Assembly: GCA_963691705.1 (NCBI GenBank)
Contig: OY829544.1
Span: forward strand, 8,935,501-8,999,500
DNA from: Viola odorata
Lineage: Eukaryota; Streptophyta; Magnoliopsida; Malpighiales; Violaceae
DNA length: 64,000 nucleotides
Direction of reading: 5' to 3'
The notes beneath the pieces are model-generated. The model was not told the origin of the DNA. It searched no databases and worked only from the letters and a program-made list of their open reading frames with translations. This document shows positions 1-16,275 of the stretch, piece by piece; positions within the stretch are counted from its first letter, which is position 1; every line of letters begins with the position of its first letter. A program made the position numbers and the translations under genes.

Positions 1-662
1 TAAATTGATGAGCTGAACATATGTTAGAAGCTAGTTCACAAAAAATAAGATATATAGGAAGATGATGAAGTAAGGAAGTGGGGAGCATGTACCAAGTATC
101 AATAGACGTGACTTCCATGTTTTCCCTAGTCAGCCAATATTAAAAAATGGAACAATATCAAATATAAAAAAAGCAAAATGTGTTTTATGTGGGCTGCAAA
201 CAGAATCATCTATATCTTTTATTCTCATGAGAGCTGACTTCCATGCAATAATGAGGACTCGAAACAAAATCTAGTCCCTTGAGTACATGAAAAGAAGAGT
301 GCCCTAACACAAATTGTTTATTCTTAACACAAATGATTAGTATCTGATGTGCTTGCGTCAACACAAATTATAGAATTAAGAATCAAGTAACCAACCAAAA
401 GTGGCAAACACTTTCTAATTCTCTATCAACTGTGAAAAACCGCCGATGCATCCAATAAGTGGGTTTGATCAAACACACACATAGTTTAGCTGAAAAATCA
501 AGCTGATTCTTCATTTATATATTGACATTCGAGCACATTGAATGGGGCAAAGATCAAATTACCCTCATGGATCGGCATACTTGTTTCATCTCAGAAAGAT
601 TATATTGACATTTGTCCAAATGCTTATAATACATCGAAGTTAACATTAGATGAACGTAATAC
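1..662. other. 3' flank of Y3IP1, no gene seen
   Basis: AT-rich sequence downstream of the Y3IP1 stop codon. The lower part presumably includes the 3' untranslated region of that gene. No coding similarity, RNA gene or transposon terminus was recognised on either strand. Confidence 0.5.
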
Positions 663-3160
663 CTACCGAAGCGAATTATAAAATAAGATCAGTACTACTG
701 AAATACCAATGATAATTGGAAAAGCTGAGACCAAGTAAAGTGCACCAAATCCCTACAAAAAAAAGTAAAAACCTGTCTCAGTTACAACCAACCCCTCACA
801 TAGCAATTGCAGAACACGAATATACAATTATAAATTGTCAACCAGTTTATGTAGGCCTCATAAAACAGCTGTACTTAAATCAACGTTCCTATTTGGCTAG
901 GCACAATTTATGAAGTAGAAATCTCAAGTGACTGGTATGCTAAGATGAACAGATAACACAATGAGTGCAAAAATTAGTAGATCAGGCTATGACAGTCAGT
1001 AAGCAATTTCAACCAAAAATCACTATTTCTAATATTGTCCTTCCTTGTCATCCTTTTGTTATTAATATCTAGCTAATGCTAACTATAATCCATGTTCATT
1101 GAAGAAATATAAACACTGTTGCCAAAGCAAGTGAACAAGGAGGAAATAGTGCAATTAGCAGTGAGATTCAATCGTGTAGCATCCAGTACTATCAGTTCCA
1201 AATGGTTTGGATTTAATTAGTTGACAATTTGAAGAGTTTTGAATTATCTGGGCCAAGAATGTAGCAGCATAAGTCACATAATTTATGGGCTCAAGATAGC
1301 CAGTCAAGCTTTCATAAATGCATAGCAAAGCCACAAATAATAAAATATGTGCTATACTCGTTTAGAGAACAAACCAGAATTGAAGGCACATCTCGCTCGT
1401 CGCTGGTATCAGCATCTTCAATCTCAGCAGCTGAATCCCAATCCATTTTCAGTCTCTTGGCAGCCTCTATAGCATTTACACCAGTATCAGTTGCTTTTGC
1501 ATATAGCGATTTGCCTGGCTTCTTCTTTGGTGCCTCAACCTACTCAATCAACAGATTTTCTATGAATACAATTGAGAGGAGATTCATATGCATGCAAGTT
1601 TGATATATGAAACAGCTTGTAGAACTAAAATTTTCCCAGAACATGATACAGTAGTCAGCTAAGAGGGCCTCAAGCGCAAACATTTTGACCATAGGTTTCA
1701 TTCACTATACAACAGTTTGTCAGGTTCTTCAACAAAGAACATTGATAAAATCTAGGGGTGGGTGATTGAATCTATGTACTTCCGTGGTGTTCAATATAAC
1801 CTACTGACCTAAAAACATGGGTCAATATGGATGAGGGCGAAGGTTAAAGTAGCAAACACCAGAAGTAAAGGACAAAAAAGATGTGTGCTTAACTGGTGGA
1901 AAATAGTTTTTAATGCGGCATCAATTCATACAGAATCTGGAGCAAAACAAGACTCAATAAAGAAACTACTTGGGGGCAACATTAACTAGTGATGTGAGAA
2001 TAGTTGTTTTAAAAGCACAAAAACCGCGCATACTAAATGACAAGAACAGCCATAAAAGATCAAAATAATAGGCCAATTTATCATATCCCCAAGCCTCTCA
2101 ATTACCTCCACATTAGGCCAATTTATCATTTCCTCAGCTAGCATTCGCAACGCGATCCGATTTCTTGGAACTTTACCTTCATTAACCTAGTAAATAAAAG
2201 ATGACAACATAAGAAATACATTCTACATATAAGGGGAAAGATAAGACAAAAATCTGCCGTACCTCCTACAGTAAGACAAAAGGTAAGGGAAGCATGTAAA
2301 GTAACATTTATTAATATTCTGGATTTTAAGAGACTTCCACAGCAATCAACAAATAAACAAGGACCATCACATGGCTATTTTCACGCGTAGGAAGCTGAAA
2401 TCAGGCATAAAGTATTTGTATAAAGGAGGAACATACTTGTACTAGAGCATCAACCAAGTCCTCTCTAGTTGGTGTATCAGGATCTTCTATACCGAGCAAC
2501 CTCCTTCGCTCAACTTCTCTTGGGTCCTCAATCAGTATTGTCAACTTGACCTAAAATAAATTGAAAAGATCAAATGAATTTGCATTGGTAGCACAAGGAA
2601 TGCACACTAGTAGCCCTCAATATAAAGATAAAAACCACCCTTTACTCAAGGAACTGAACATGAACCATTAGCCCATGGTTAGCAACAAATTAGCTGTAAA
2701 TAACAGAAAAGAAACCTACTTTACCTCATTAAAAATCATGTCTCTGTTCTTTTTTAGAAGCTCCAGCACCTGTAATTTAAACAAAGAATGATACATATAA
2801 AGCTTGTTTTTAGGATAAAATGAACAGATGAAGCAGATTAAAACATACCCTTTTGATTTCTTGGATATCTTCGAGGTCTTGAGGGCTTGGCGGGACATCA
2901 TCCTCTTCGTCCTCTTCCTCTTCTTCTTGGAGTCGAAACTCTATGTCTTCTCTACCGACCAATAACCCACTCTTCCTTCTCCTTCGGGTACTATTAATAT
3001 CATTGTGGTTGGTAGAAAAAATCCCAAAATTTGGTACCAACCTTTTATGCAGAGAAAGTTTACATTGTTGGTGGTGGAAGAAGAGGAAATGGGTTTGCGT
3101 AGAAGAACAAGAAGACAGTAATGAGGATGAAAGTGGCAGCTGGTGAAATTGCAAGGCCAT
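663..3160 (-). CDS. Y3IP1: Ycf3-interacting protein 1, chloroplastic (PSI assembly factor)
   Basis: Six exons on the minus strand: 3160-2849, 2769-2725, 2550-2437, 2186-2106, 1539-1375 and 752-663, all phase 0 with GT-AG borders, giving 268 residues. The start chosen is the ATG at 3160 (MALQFHQL), which fits the family; upstream in-frame codons at 3175 give a longer but less likely form. The N-terminal ~60 residues are rich in Ser and basic residues and look like a chloroplast transit peptide. An acidic stretch (EEEEEDEEDD) follows, then the conserved blocks ending exon 1 (DIQEIKR), VLELLKKNRDMIFNEVK and IEDPREVERRRLLGIEDP, and a C-terminal hydrophobic segment (about residues 242-264) before FYNSLR. 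Known role of the family: it works with Ycf3 in thylakoid photosystem I assembly (also described as CEST, stress tolerance). The family identification rests on block-by-block resemblance recalled from the Arabidopsis protein. Confidence 0.93.
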
Positions 3161-3781
3161 TGTCATCATTATCACACCAACCTTATCTCCAATTATATCT
3201 TCAAACTGGAATCAAAGTAGTAGTATAACATTTGCCCCACTTTACCTTCCAATCAAATTCTCCAGGATAGTTAGTTATTTGCAGATTGCAGATTGCAGAG
3301 CTGAGCAAAAATCAGGTAACTGTTCTGCACTTATCGCTTGTCCAATGTTTTCTTGTCCACCCACAAAAAAAACCAGTGAATTTACCTTTAGCAATGTTTC
3401 GTTTTTGTTGAAGCCCAACCAAGAAATAAGCCCACTAAAGTTAAGTTTAGATGAAGCCCAGTAAAAACTTTGAGCCTAATTAGGAAGTGGGTTGAGGCCC
3501 AATGGAAGTTGCATCAATGTGAATTCACAAAGTGACGAGAAGCCCCTCCTCTGTTTGGTATCTTTTTTTCTTAGTTATTAGTCGATTGAATCCGATCTAT
3601 CTCTCGCTATCTTGTCTATCATTTTCACAAGGGATTATTCCGTTCGAGTATGGTCTAATCTTAAGAAGTGTAATTCTAATAACACGGTTCTCTCATTTTT
3701 TAGGAACTCATATGTAATCGAGATTTTTTTTATCACACTTCATGTGCTATTCATATAAGTAGTGTTACTGAATATAATGTG
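3161..3781. promoter_or_regulatory. Upstream region of Y3IP1
   Basis: About 620 bases between the Y3IP1 start and the hAT element. This must hold the Y3IP1 promoter and 5' leader. No specific motif was assigned and no further coding potential was seen. Confidence 0.4.
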
Positions 3782-4941
3782 CAGTGGCGAAACCTGCCAT
3801 CGATATTTGGGGGGCGAGATTATAAAAAAATTACCTATAAAATATAAACATTCTCGTCAATAATTATTATAGTAATAATTTTAATACGTAATATGTATAA
3901 TTAATTAAATTGCCTGAATTGTACCCGACGCTCTTTCAAATCAACAAATCCATCTAATATCGAGTCTAAACTGAAAATCTCGGCAATCTCTTTTTCAATA
4001 TAAACCAAGTTATCTGCGAGAAATTTGTCTTCCAGCCTGGTTTTAACAATTTTCATTGCCGAAAATGTACGTTCACCTATTGATGTAGATACTGGAAGAG
4101 TTAAAATAAGACGAATCGTTCAAATAGAACGTCTTTAACATCTTTGTTTCTGCAAACACTTGACATAATTCTGAAAGAGATGACAAATGATGTACCTTAG
4201 GATGATTATGTGTCTCAAACTCAAAATATTGTAATTGATATTTGAGACTAGTCATTTCTTGCTCACTAAAATCAAGAGGATAAAACTTTTTAGCAAGCTT
4301 ACAAATATTCTCAATGTTAAAGGATTTGTAGCAATCATTTGGATTCAATGGTAAATTGAGTGTCAAATCCCTTGCTTGCTTATTGAATCTATTATTTAGC
4401 TCATGTAATTGGAAGTCTATTGCAACGTTATATATATCAAAGTGATAGTAGTGCTCTTTAGTATAAAGAAAGGAGAGTTACTTTCAAATCAATCCAAATA
4501 GGTTTTTCCAGTTCAGTTGACTCTGCATCTTTGCTTGAAAGTGAAAATCAAAACCATAAAGCATAAACACAATAAGTGGTACTGGAATTAGTTAGGGTTG
4601 GGGAATTACCTTTTGGGTTTGTAATCAATTTCTGGGAAATTGACACTTCTGACGAATATGCTGGGTTGGTGATTAATCGACGGGTAACAGAGTAAAGAGC
4701 AGCAGATTATCCGCAAAGTAGAGCAATCTGAGCAGCAGTGGGCATATAAAATAAAGAAAAACAATGAAAAATGAGTCAGTGGACATGCTGGAATAGAAGA
4801 CAATGTATTCGAAACATCATAGACTTTTAGAAAGAATAGTAGATTTTTTATTTATTCTAGACATAAAATATTACATAAATTTATTAATAATATATATATT
4901 AAAAAAAATTAAAAAGTTTGGGGGGGTAGCATCCGCCATTG
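3782..4941 (-). mobile_element. Degenerate hAT transposon with perfect 8-bp target duplication
   Basis: The ends are CAGTGGCGAAACCTG (left) and, read inward on the minus strand, CAATGGCGGATGCTA (right): imperfect terminal inverted repeats with the hAT-type CAGTGGCG start. The flanking octamer ATAATGTG occurs directly before (3774-3781) and after (4942-4949) the element. The minus strand carries remnants of a hAT transposase of the TTF/ZMYM1-like plant group. They run from about 4440 (AIDFQLHELNNRF) through 4073-4366 (FYPLDFSEQEM) to the C-terminal dimerisation tail at about 3905-4110 (LPVSTSIGERTFSAMKIVKT). The frame shifts between the last two blocks and the N-terminal half is missing, so the element is not autonomous. 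Confidence 0.9.
3905..4445 (-). pseudogene. hAT transposase C-terminal half, frameshifted
   Basis: Three consecutive blocks resemble the C-terminal half of plant hAT (TTF-type) transposases. The first two (about 4445-4130) share a frame. The conserved LPVSTSIGERTFSAMK motif of the dimerisation domain continues in another frame from about 4110 down to a stop near 3905. The zinc-finger and catalytic N-terminal portions are absent. It cannot encode a working transposase as it stands. Identification rests on the conserved C-terminal motif. Confidence 0.8.
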
Positions 4942-5184
4942 ATAATGTGAATGAAACCCACATGACAAACTTGGAGCATCGAAAGATATGAGACCTGTCG
5001 CCGAATGATTCCACTCCACCATGCTTATGTAAGGTCAAAGGGTGGTCCTTATTGACTCAGACCTCCAATGCCGTTTCACTTGTAAGGTGTTACTATACAT
5101 ATATGCTTCCAATTAAGGATATTAATATTTATAAGCAAAAAATACAAGTTGGTGAGGAGAAATAATAAATTAAAACTATTAATA

Positions 5185-5375
5185 TTCGTTGTGGTCAAGT
5201 GGTAAGAGATTTGTTCATTCTTAATTAAAGTTTCAAATTTCAATATTAAGAATGAAGAAATCACATTGAGAGAAAACCATACTGAAAGAATCACTATCAT
5301 TTAAAGAGCCGATAAAATTTGAACGAAGCTAATCTCAATTAAGAAGACAATCGAGAAAGAAAAAAAGAATGAAGC
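5185..5375 (+). repeat. SINE-like repeat, copy A
   Basis: Begins with a tRNA box-A-like stretch (GTGGTCAAGTGGTAAGAG) followed by a box-B-like GTTTCAAATTTC, then a body (AAGAATGAAGAAA, ACTGAAAGAATCACT) shared in the same order with the copy at 6014-6190. Order and spacing of shared words suggest a common tRNA-derived short interspersed element. Boundaries and target duplications were not resolved. Confidence 0.5.
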
Positions 5376-6013
5376 GAAAGTACTGCTTTTGATCACGACG
5401 GTATAGAACATATACAAAGACACATCTATTCCTGACAAAAAATACACTTAGGATTCGACCTAGAGGTATACGATCGCGGCAAATTTTGGGCACCACATAA
5501 TCAAAAGTGGGTCCTGAGTGGGTTCTTGTATTACAAAAATATACGTATAATATTATTTTTATTATTTTTCTATATTTAATAATTGTATGAAACAAATTAC
5601 AATTACAATAAGCATAAAAAGGTTTTGTCTTCTACTAAAAAACAATTTTATTTCTTGTTGCAAAAAAAATTAAAATTCGTGAAGTAATATAGTTTGTCCT
5701 TTTCCTCCCATGATCCATAAGTGGTGTGTAATTAATTATATATATTGGAAGATATTAAGTAGTGAATATTTATATAAAATTCCCACTTTGATCTATTTCT
5801 TGTGTATGGATTGATCTACTCACCAAAGCCATCAAGCAATGATTACGTCTCAATTGGATTTTGATTAAATCATAATAACAAAAAGGAAGATCCACTTCTT
5901 TTCTTTTGTTTCTTGCATGCTCCTAAATTCCCCAATGTTATAAAACCCAAATAAGGGGAGGAAAGAGGAACCTATGATCCGTAGGTTTTGTCTCTTCAGT
6001 TTCTCGTATGTAC

Positions 6014-6190
6014 CGACGTTAGTTTTGGTCAAATGGTAAGAATTTTGTTTATCTTCAACTCAGATTTTAAATTTGAGCCTTAAGAATGAAGAAAACTACT
6101 TACTGAAAGAGTCACTCATTTTAAGGTCCATTATACTTGAATGAGATTAATTTCGTACCGGAAGGACAGAGAGGACACCGCGTAAAATAG
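6014..6190 (+). repeat. SINE-like repeat, copy B
   Basis: Diverged relative of the repeat at 5185-5375. It has a box-A-like TTGGTCAAATGGTAAGAA, a degenerate box B (GATTTTAAATTTGAGCC), then AAGAATGAAGAAA and ACTGAAAGAGTCACTC in the same order. Same orientation as copy A, about 830 bp downstream. Confidence 0.5.
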
Positions 6191-7816
6191 AACAAAAAAA
6201 ACTTATTGTGTGTGGTGACCCACCACTCCCACTACTAGATATATAGTCCTTCCCCACTATTAGAAATAGGTCTAAAAGCCACAAGCAATCACTTTAAAGT
6301 AGCCAAATATCAAGAAACTTAGATCTTAATTAACATAAAACGATACAGTTAAAATTAGACAAGGAAACATGATGATCTAAGCCCATTCTCATATTGCATG
6401 CCCATTACCATTAATTAATTAAGGTATATAGAAGAAGTTTAGTACAGAAGAAACAAAAAATGAAAGGCCAGAAAGGAAATCCACCTTTTCTTGTAGAATA
6501 GACGTACTATACAAATTAGTGCACTCGCTTTGTTTCAACATCTCTCACGAATTTTTTTATAAAATAATATATATATGCTCCTTTCCTTTCGTTTATTAAA
6601 TACCATTTTTTCAGTTTTCACAACAATTAATATAATCATTAGATTATAATTACCGTATAATTATTGACTAAATTGATTTTATTAATTATCAACCAACCAT
6701 TTTTAATTTTCCTCCAAAAAGTGGTTAATTTAAAATTATTTAGGCTTAATTTTATCATTAACTACAAAAAATAATCTTGAAATTAACACCTGGAAATTAA
6801 GGATGATTCTTTTGGAAAAAGAAAGGATAAAATTTCTTAGGTTTTAGGTCTGAATACGTATTTTTTAACATTAACTATATTCGTATAAGTTCGACTCACT
6901 AAAAAGATAAAGAAATATTTATACTGGCGGCTTATTAAAATCGATTTAAATTTTTTAAAAATTTTGCGGCTAATAACTATTCCCCTCAAGAAAGTTTTAC
7001 ATATATAAAAGAATTTAATTATGTGAAAGAGACATTGAGATTGTATATATTTACATTTTTAATTCTAAAATGATGAGATTAGAGAGGTAAGGTAAGTACG
7101 TAGCACATGAAATTTGTCATAAAGTACTGCGCCAGCATCCACCTACCTATTATACATGTATTTATCAACAATAGAAATCCACCTATAGACACGCGTCTAA
7201 AGGGACATGCACTACAAGTTTTATCAAGGTTGTATAGATATAGACTATAGATTAAGTGTAAAATTATGTTCTTAATTAATTTTAAACATTAATTATGACC
7301 TCATCAGTGTGCATATCATTTCGTGGTTGCGAAAGGAAAGAGCTTTTACGTACACAAGAGAAAATATACATATATTTAGAAATCCGTAGTAGTATAGGAC
7401 TATAAATCATGTGTTTAGGGAATAAGAAACTATTATATATTAATTTCTTGGAACCAGAACTGCCATTTTTCTTTTAAATTATCGTGTATGGAGCTTGGTT
7501 CTTTTCAAACATATCAATTTTGGAAATAGCTTAAACACATTTTGAGCACGATCGATCATGATCAACTTAAAGCACAGGAGAAAGTCATTCACTATAAATT
7601 GCCTATTTTTCTTTCAACTAATGGCATTTTTTATTAGATGATCTTACCTTTCAATTAACTGTAGTTGGAGTGTGAAAGAGTTGATACTTACAGCCATTTT
7701 CTCCTCACTCTCACACGCTCTAAAGCATGATAATGACCAATAGGTGTTTCTTTAGTTCTTTAAAATGATTAGTACGTCTGCTAGCACCACATACAAGTTG
7801 TGATCACTAAAATTTG

Positions 7817-7821
<5 letters not shown>

Positions 7822-7871
<50 letters not shown>
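7822..7871. repeat. (TA)n microsatellite
   Basis: An uninterrupted run of about 25 TA units, directly readable. It is likely to vary in length between individuals. Confidence 0.97.
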
Positions 7872-7876
<5 letters not shown>

Positions 7877-8456
7877 GATAGGAATGTATTGATGGATAAT
7901 TTAAATTCGAGACTTCACCTTCTTCATTATGTGGTATACGTGAAACGTGTGTTTTTTGCGCATATTTTTTTCTTGTCAACGATCATTTTCCTTAACCTTA
8001 TCCATACAACTATAAATCTTTCCTTAAGTTTAAGGTGAGGCATCTAGCGATGTCTATTCCATTCACGTTCATACCTTTAACCAAAAGTTAGAAAAAAATT
8101 ACAAAAAAATAGGCAAATTGCAAATATGGTTCCTCGCCCAGTATTATACGTTGATTATTTAATAAATATTTGTAGTTTATTTTGACCATATTGCAGGAAT
8201 CAAACACGAATAAATTGTTCGTTATCAGTGATATAACATTCTCATCACTTAACCTATAAATTAGAGAGTTAATCCGAATCTAATTAATCTAAACTTAATT
8301 TCTATTGCTAATTACTTTCGTGTTAGTGAAACATAAAAAAAAAAAAAAAAACAGCAACAAAAATCATAATTATAACAAAACACTACTAAAAACCTCTTTC
8401 AATTGACCATTTCATCATCCTTACTACATTTAAATAAAAAAAAACAAAAAAAAACA

Positions 8457-9662
8457 TCAAACATTACAGTTGGCTGCTGCACCATTATCATTCTCAACCA
8501 TTTCAACCCCAAGATTCAGATTTTTATTTTCATTATTCTCTAGATCATCACCAACTTTCGTTTCTTGATCTTGATCTTGATCTTTTTCTTCATTCTTCAT
8601 TTTAACATACATTCCATAAACATAAGAACAAAACCCCCACCCACAAAGCACCGTCGACACCGCCTTCACCCCACCAAATTCGTCCCCATTAACCACCACC
8701 CCTCCCAACACATTCACCGCCAGCAGCGCTGTCATACATATCCCTCCGGTCAGCGACGACGTCAAAAACACCATCCCTGCCGTCCCCATAAAGCACATCT
8801 GCCACGTCACCACATTCCCCACCACGGTCGCCCAATAAACCTTCTCCCCGGCATCAAACACCTCCCTGCTCTCCTTCCCCATCTCGGCGAACCCGCCGTC
8901 GAACGCCATCCCGACGGCGGCGAGCGCGGTGGCCGACGCCTCCATGACCAGCTGCATTTCCATCACCACCACGTAGGTGTGAACGCTCCGGTAAACTTTT
9001 TCCATGACGGGGAGGTAGAGGGCGAAGAGGAGGCCGGCGCCGACGGTGGAGAAGAATCCGATGAAGTATTTGGATTTGGATATGGAAGGGGATTTGTCGT
9101 GGGAGGAGGAGAGGGCGAGGAGGACAGAGGAGAGGGTGAGGAGGAGGACTGTGTTGAGGTTGTGAAAGGTGATGGATTGGTTGACGATGAGGGCGGAGAG
9201 GAGGAGGGTGAAGATGAGTTGGGAGGAGAGGAGGAGGGAGGACGTGGAGACGGGGAGGTAGGAGTTTCCCCAGGAGAAGAGGAGGTTGTTGAGGCCTAGG
9301 AGGAGGCCGATGAGGATGGAGAGGAGGAGGGTTTTGGGGGTGAAGGAGGAGAAGGGTGGTGGTTGACCGTGGCGGCAGTTACGGCGGCGAGAGAGGTAGA
9401 TGGGGAGGAGGAGGAGAGGGAAGCCGGCGGATTGGGCCCATGTGGAGACCCAACGGGAGGAGCCCTTGTGGAGGAAGTAGAATTTGGAGAGGAGTGTTGA
9501 AGAGAGTGAGCCAAGAAAGAGTGACAAGAAATTTGCTGCCAAGAGGAGTTTGTAGGACTTGTTCTTTGTGGATTTTTGGTCTTCCAGTAGTGTAGCATTT
9601 TCTTGTGTTGAGGTAATAGTGGTTGTAATATTTGCATGATTAATGTTGCTGTTATTGTTCAT
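8457..9662 (-). CDS. Purine permease (PUP family) transporter
   Basis: Single-exon gene of 401 codons with an ATG at 9662. The product is a polytopic membrane protein with about ten hydrophobic segments, with a hydrophilic Asn/Thr-rich N terminus and an acidic, charged C-terminal tail (DQDQDQE, ENNENKNLNLG). Family signatures of plant purine permeases are visible: LLLAANFLSLFLGSLSSTLLSKFYFLHKGSSRW near the start, STSSLLLSSQLIF in the middle and YLPVMEKVYR. PUPs belong to the drug/metabolite transporter superfamily and move adenine, cytokinins and related compounds across membranes in known members. The exact PUP subgroup and substrate cannot be told from sequence. The coding strand over 9080-9480 is extremely pyrimidine-rich (Leu/Ser-rich helices), which creates long open frames on the opposite strand. 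Confidence 0.93.
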   Translation of the reverse strand: MNNNSNINHANITTTITSTQENATLLEDQKSTKNKSYKLLLAANFLSLFLGSLSSTLLSKFYFLHKGSSRWVSTWAQSAGFPLLLLPIYLSRRRNCRHGQPPPFSSFTPKTLLLSILIGLLLGLNNLLFSWGNSYLPVSTSSLLLSSQLIFTLLLSALIVNQSITFHNLNTVLLLTLSSVLLALSSSHDKSPSISKSKYFIGFFSTVGAGLLFALYLPVMEKVYRSVHTYVVVMEMQLVMEASATALAAVGMAFDGGFAEMGKESREVFDAGEKVYWATVVGNVVTWQMCFMGTAGMVFLTSSLTGGICMTALLAVNVLGGVVVNGDEFGGVKAVSTVLCGWGFCSYVYGMYVKMKNEEKDQDQDQETKVGDDLENNENKNLNLGVEMVENDNGAAANCNV

Positions 9663-11410
9663 AATGGCGATTATTGATGATGATGGTGACGAGAGGAGGA
9701 GGAAGATGAGGGGAGGAGGATGAGGATGGGGAGAGGTTGAGATTTGGAAGGATTAATTAAGGGGTCGTGGTTTTTCTATTTGGTGGTTTGGAACCTAATA
9801 ATATCCATTTGAAAAGGAGTTGAAATTTTTTAGATTTTTAATTTTTTAACACAGCTTTTGAGTCTTGATTAATTCGTATTACAACATTTAGATAGTGGGG
9901 TCTATGAGCTTTTGGGTGTCTAGCTAGGACATCAATCAATGCCAATGTATATAATTGATGATCAATGTAGAATAGTAATTAAATTAGGTGAAAATAATAA
10001 ATGATCAACCAAAATGGAACATAAATAGGAAAAGAAGAGGAGGATCATGTGGATGAGATGAGATTGAGATGAAGAGATTGAAATCATAGAGATGATCAGG
10101 TTTGTTTGTTTCTTACTTGGGTGAATGCAAACTTGGACAAATGGCTTTGAGTCAGGGAAGAAATTGTACAGATGGAGGGCAAGATTGTGGTTTGAAACTG
10201 CTAACTTTGACTGCCCTCATCTCTATCTCTTTTGCTTCTTCTTCTTTCTCTCTACCTTTTTTAGTATTGTTTTCCGTTTCCTTTTCGGAGTAACCACCAA
10301 AACCCACTTGTTCAATTCGCACTGCCACATTTCATCCATTGAGGAAAACCTGATCACCATGCAATGCAACAATGCTCTTTTTTCTCAAACTTTAATTAAT
10401 TCAAAATAAAATAATTACTTTCAACTATCATGTAAAGAGTGAGTAGATTATATTTTGTGCCTCCCATATATAAAATTATATAAATCGCTCGATCAATAAC
10501 ACAGGTTATATGTATATATAGACGAGTTTTGCTCGTATTGTTTATCTAACCAATAAAATCTCAAGTTGTTTCGATTTTCCCCCCAAAAATAGAGTTGTTT
10601 TGATTCTAACCATACGTTGCACATTTCAAACACGCATTAGGTCTTTTAGTTTATTTGTGATATTTTAACGTTAGAATATCGAACCATTCATATTAATAGT
10701 AGTTAATAAAATCGTAGTTAATTATGTATATAAAAAGAAATCAATGAAAACTTTGTAATTCTTTTTTAAAGGTATGAATCATGTCTATCATTAAATTTTT
10801 TAATGAGTCAAATTTCAATGGCTGCGTAACATTAATAGTAGTAATTAATAAAGGAGTGTACTTCTTGGAAAACCCATTCATTTTAATTTCCTAATTAAGG
10901 TGAGCAGCCTATTCTCGTTCCTTTAATTGGTTTGATAGGGAGCTAATATAATTGGCCTGTGAAAGTAGTTAAATTAGTTAGTACATGTTATTTTTATGAC
11001 GTAAGATCATGAATTTAATTTCTATTGTTATAATGACGATTAATAATATAATCAATTTAAAAAGAAAGAAAAAAGAAAGGAAGAACTTATCTATGATCAG
11101 AACGTTTATATCACCCGTAAAGAGGAGCAATGGTGCACTCGACAACGATAAATACACAATATTTTTATAAGATAGATCATAATTTCGATCTTTAATGAAA
11201 AATGAAATAAAATTTCTAACCTTTAAAATCTCGGATAAAAATGAAGGTACAAAGTACAAACTTAAAGAGCCGCTACGCTTGGGCCGAACAAACAACCCGG
11301 CCTATAATCCGGTCTAACCGGAAAGTCTTTTAATGATAGATTTTTCAGATACGTTATGGCCTTACATATAACTTCAAATTGGTCTGCTAAAGCCCAGTTC
11401 ACACAACAGT
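9663..11410. other. Divergent intergenic region, purine permease / MCM6
   Basis: Contains the upstream region of the purine permease (minus strand), beginning with a purine-rich GGAGGA tract at about 9690-9730, and the distal upstream region of MCM6. Short open frames at 10102-10409 have no family resemblance and no recognisable exon borders. No transposon terminus was recognised. Confidence 0.5.
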
Positions 11411-11422
11411 TTTGGCGGGAAA
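11411..11422 (+). promoter_or_regulatory. E2F site in MCM6 promoter (distal)
   Basis: TTTGGCGGGAAA fits the palindromic E2F/DP consensus. It lies about 140 bp upstream of the MCM6 start codon. Plant pre-replication genes, including MCMs, are known to be activated at G1/S through such sites. Confidence 0.8.
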
Positions 11423-11442
11423 TGACTGACCCCACACATGAC

Positions 11443-11452
11443 ATTCCCGCCA
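11443..11452 (-). promoter_or_regulatory. E2F-like site in MCM6 promoter (middle)
   Basis: ATTCCCGCCA is one mismatch from TTTCCCGCC in the opposite orientation to the distal site, about 110 bp before the start codon. Confidence 0.65.
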
Positions 11453-11505
11453 TCAAACTAAGTTCTCAGTTCTCTCACACACACTCGCACAAAGGGTTTT
11501 TTTTC

Positions 11506-11512
11506 TTCCCGC
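11506..11512 (-). promoter_or_regulatory. E2F-like core in MCM6 leader (proximal)
   Basis: TTCCCGC core preceded by C rather than T, about 50 bp before the start codon, probably in or near the 5' untranslated region. Weaker on its own; supported by the two sites upstream. Confidence 0.5.
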
Positions 11513-11561
11513 AACTTAACTTCCATTTCTTTTCTGGCAAAGAAGAAGAAACCCATCAACC

Positions 11562-16275
<4,714 letters not shown>

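Larger units (their letters stand above)
4942..8456. other. 3.5-kb gene-free AT-rich region
   Basis: No convincing coding sequence on either strand. It holds two diverged tRNA-derived SINE-like repeats, listed separately, and a long TA microsatellite. The right end is the 3' flank of the purine permease gene. Small open frames here lack any family resemblance. Confidence 0.6.

Noticed and set aside
8565..9299. 244-codon open frame on the plus strand
   Set aside because: It lies opposite the purine permease coding sequence. Its His/Gly/Glu-rich product is the mirror of pyrimidine-rich codons and matches no family.
10102..10409. Overlapping open frames of 63-94 codons
   Set aside because: Low-complexity Ser/Phe content, no family resemblance and no exon borders; probably part of an upstream region.
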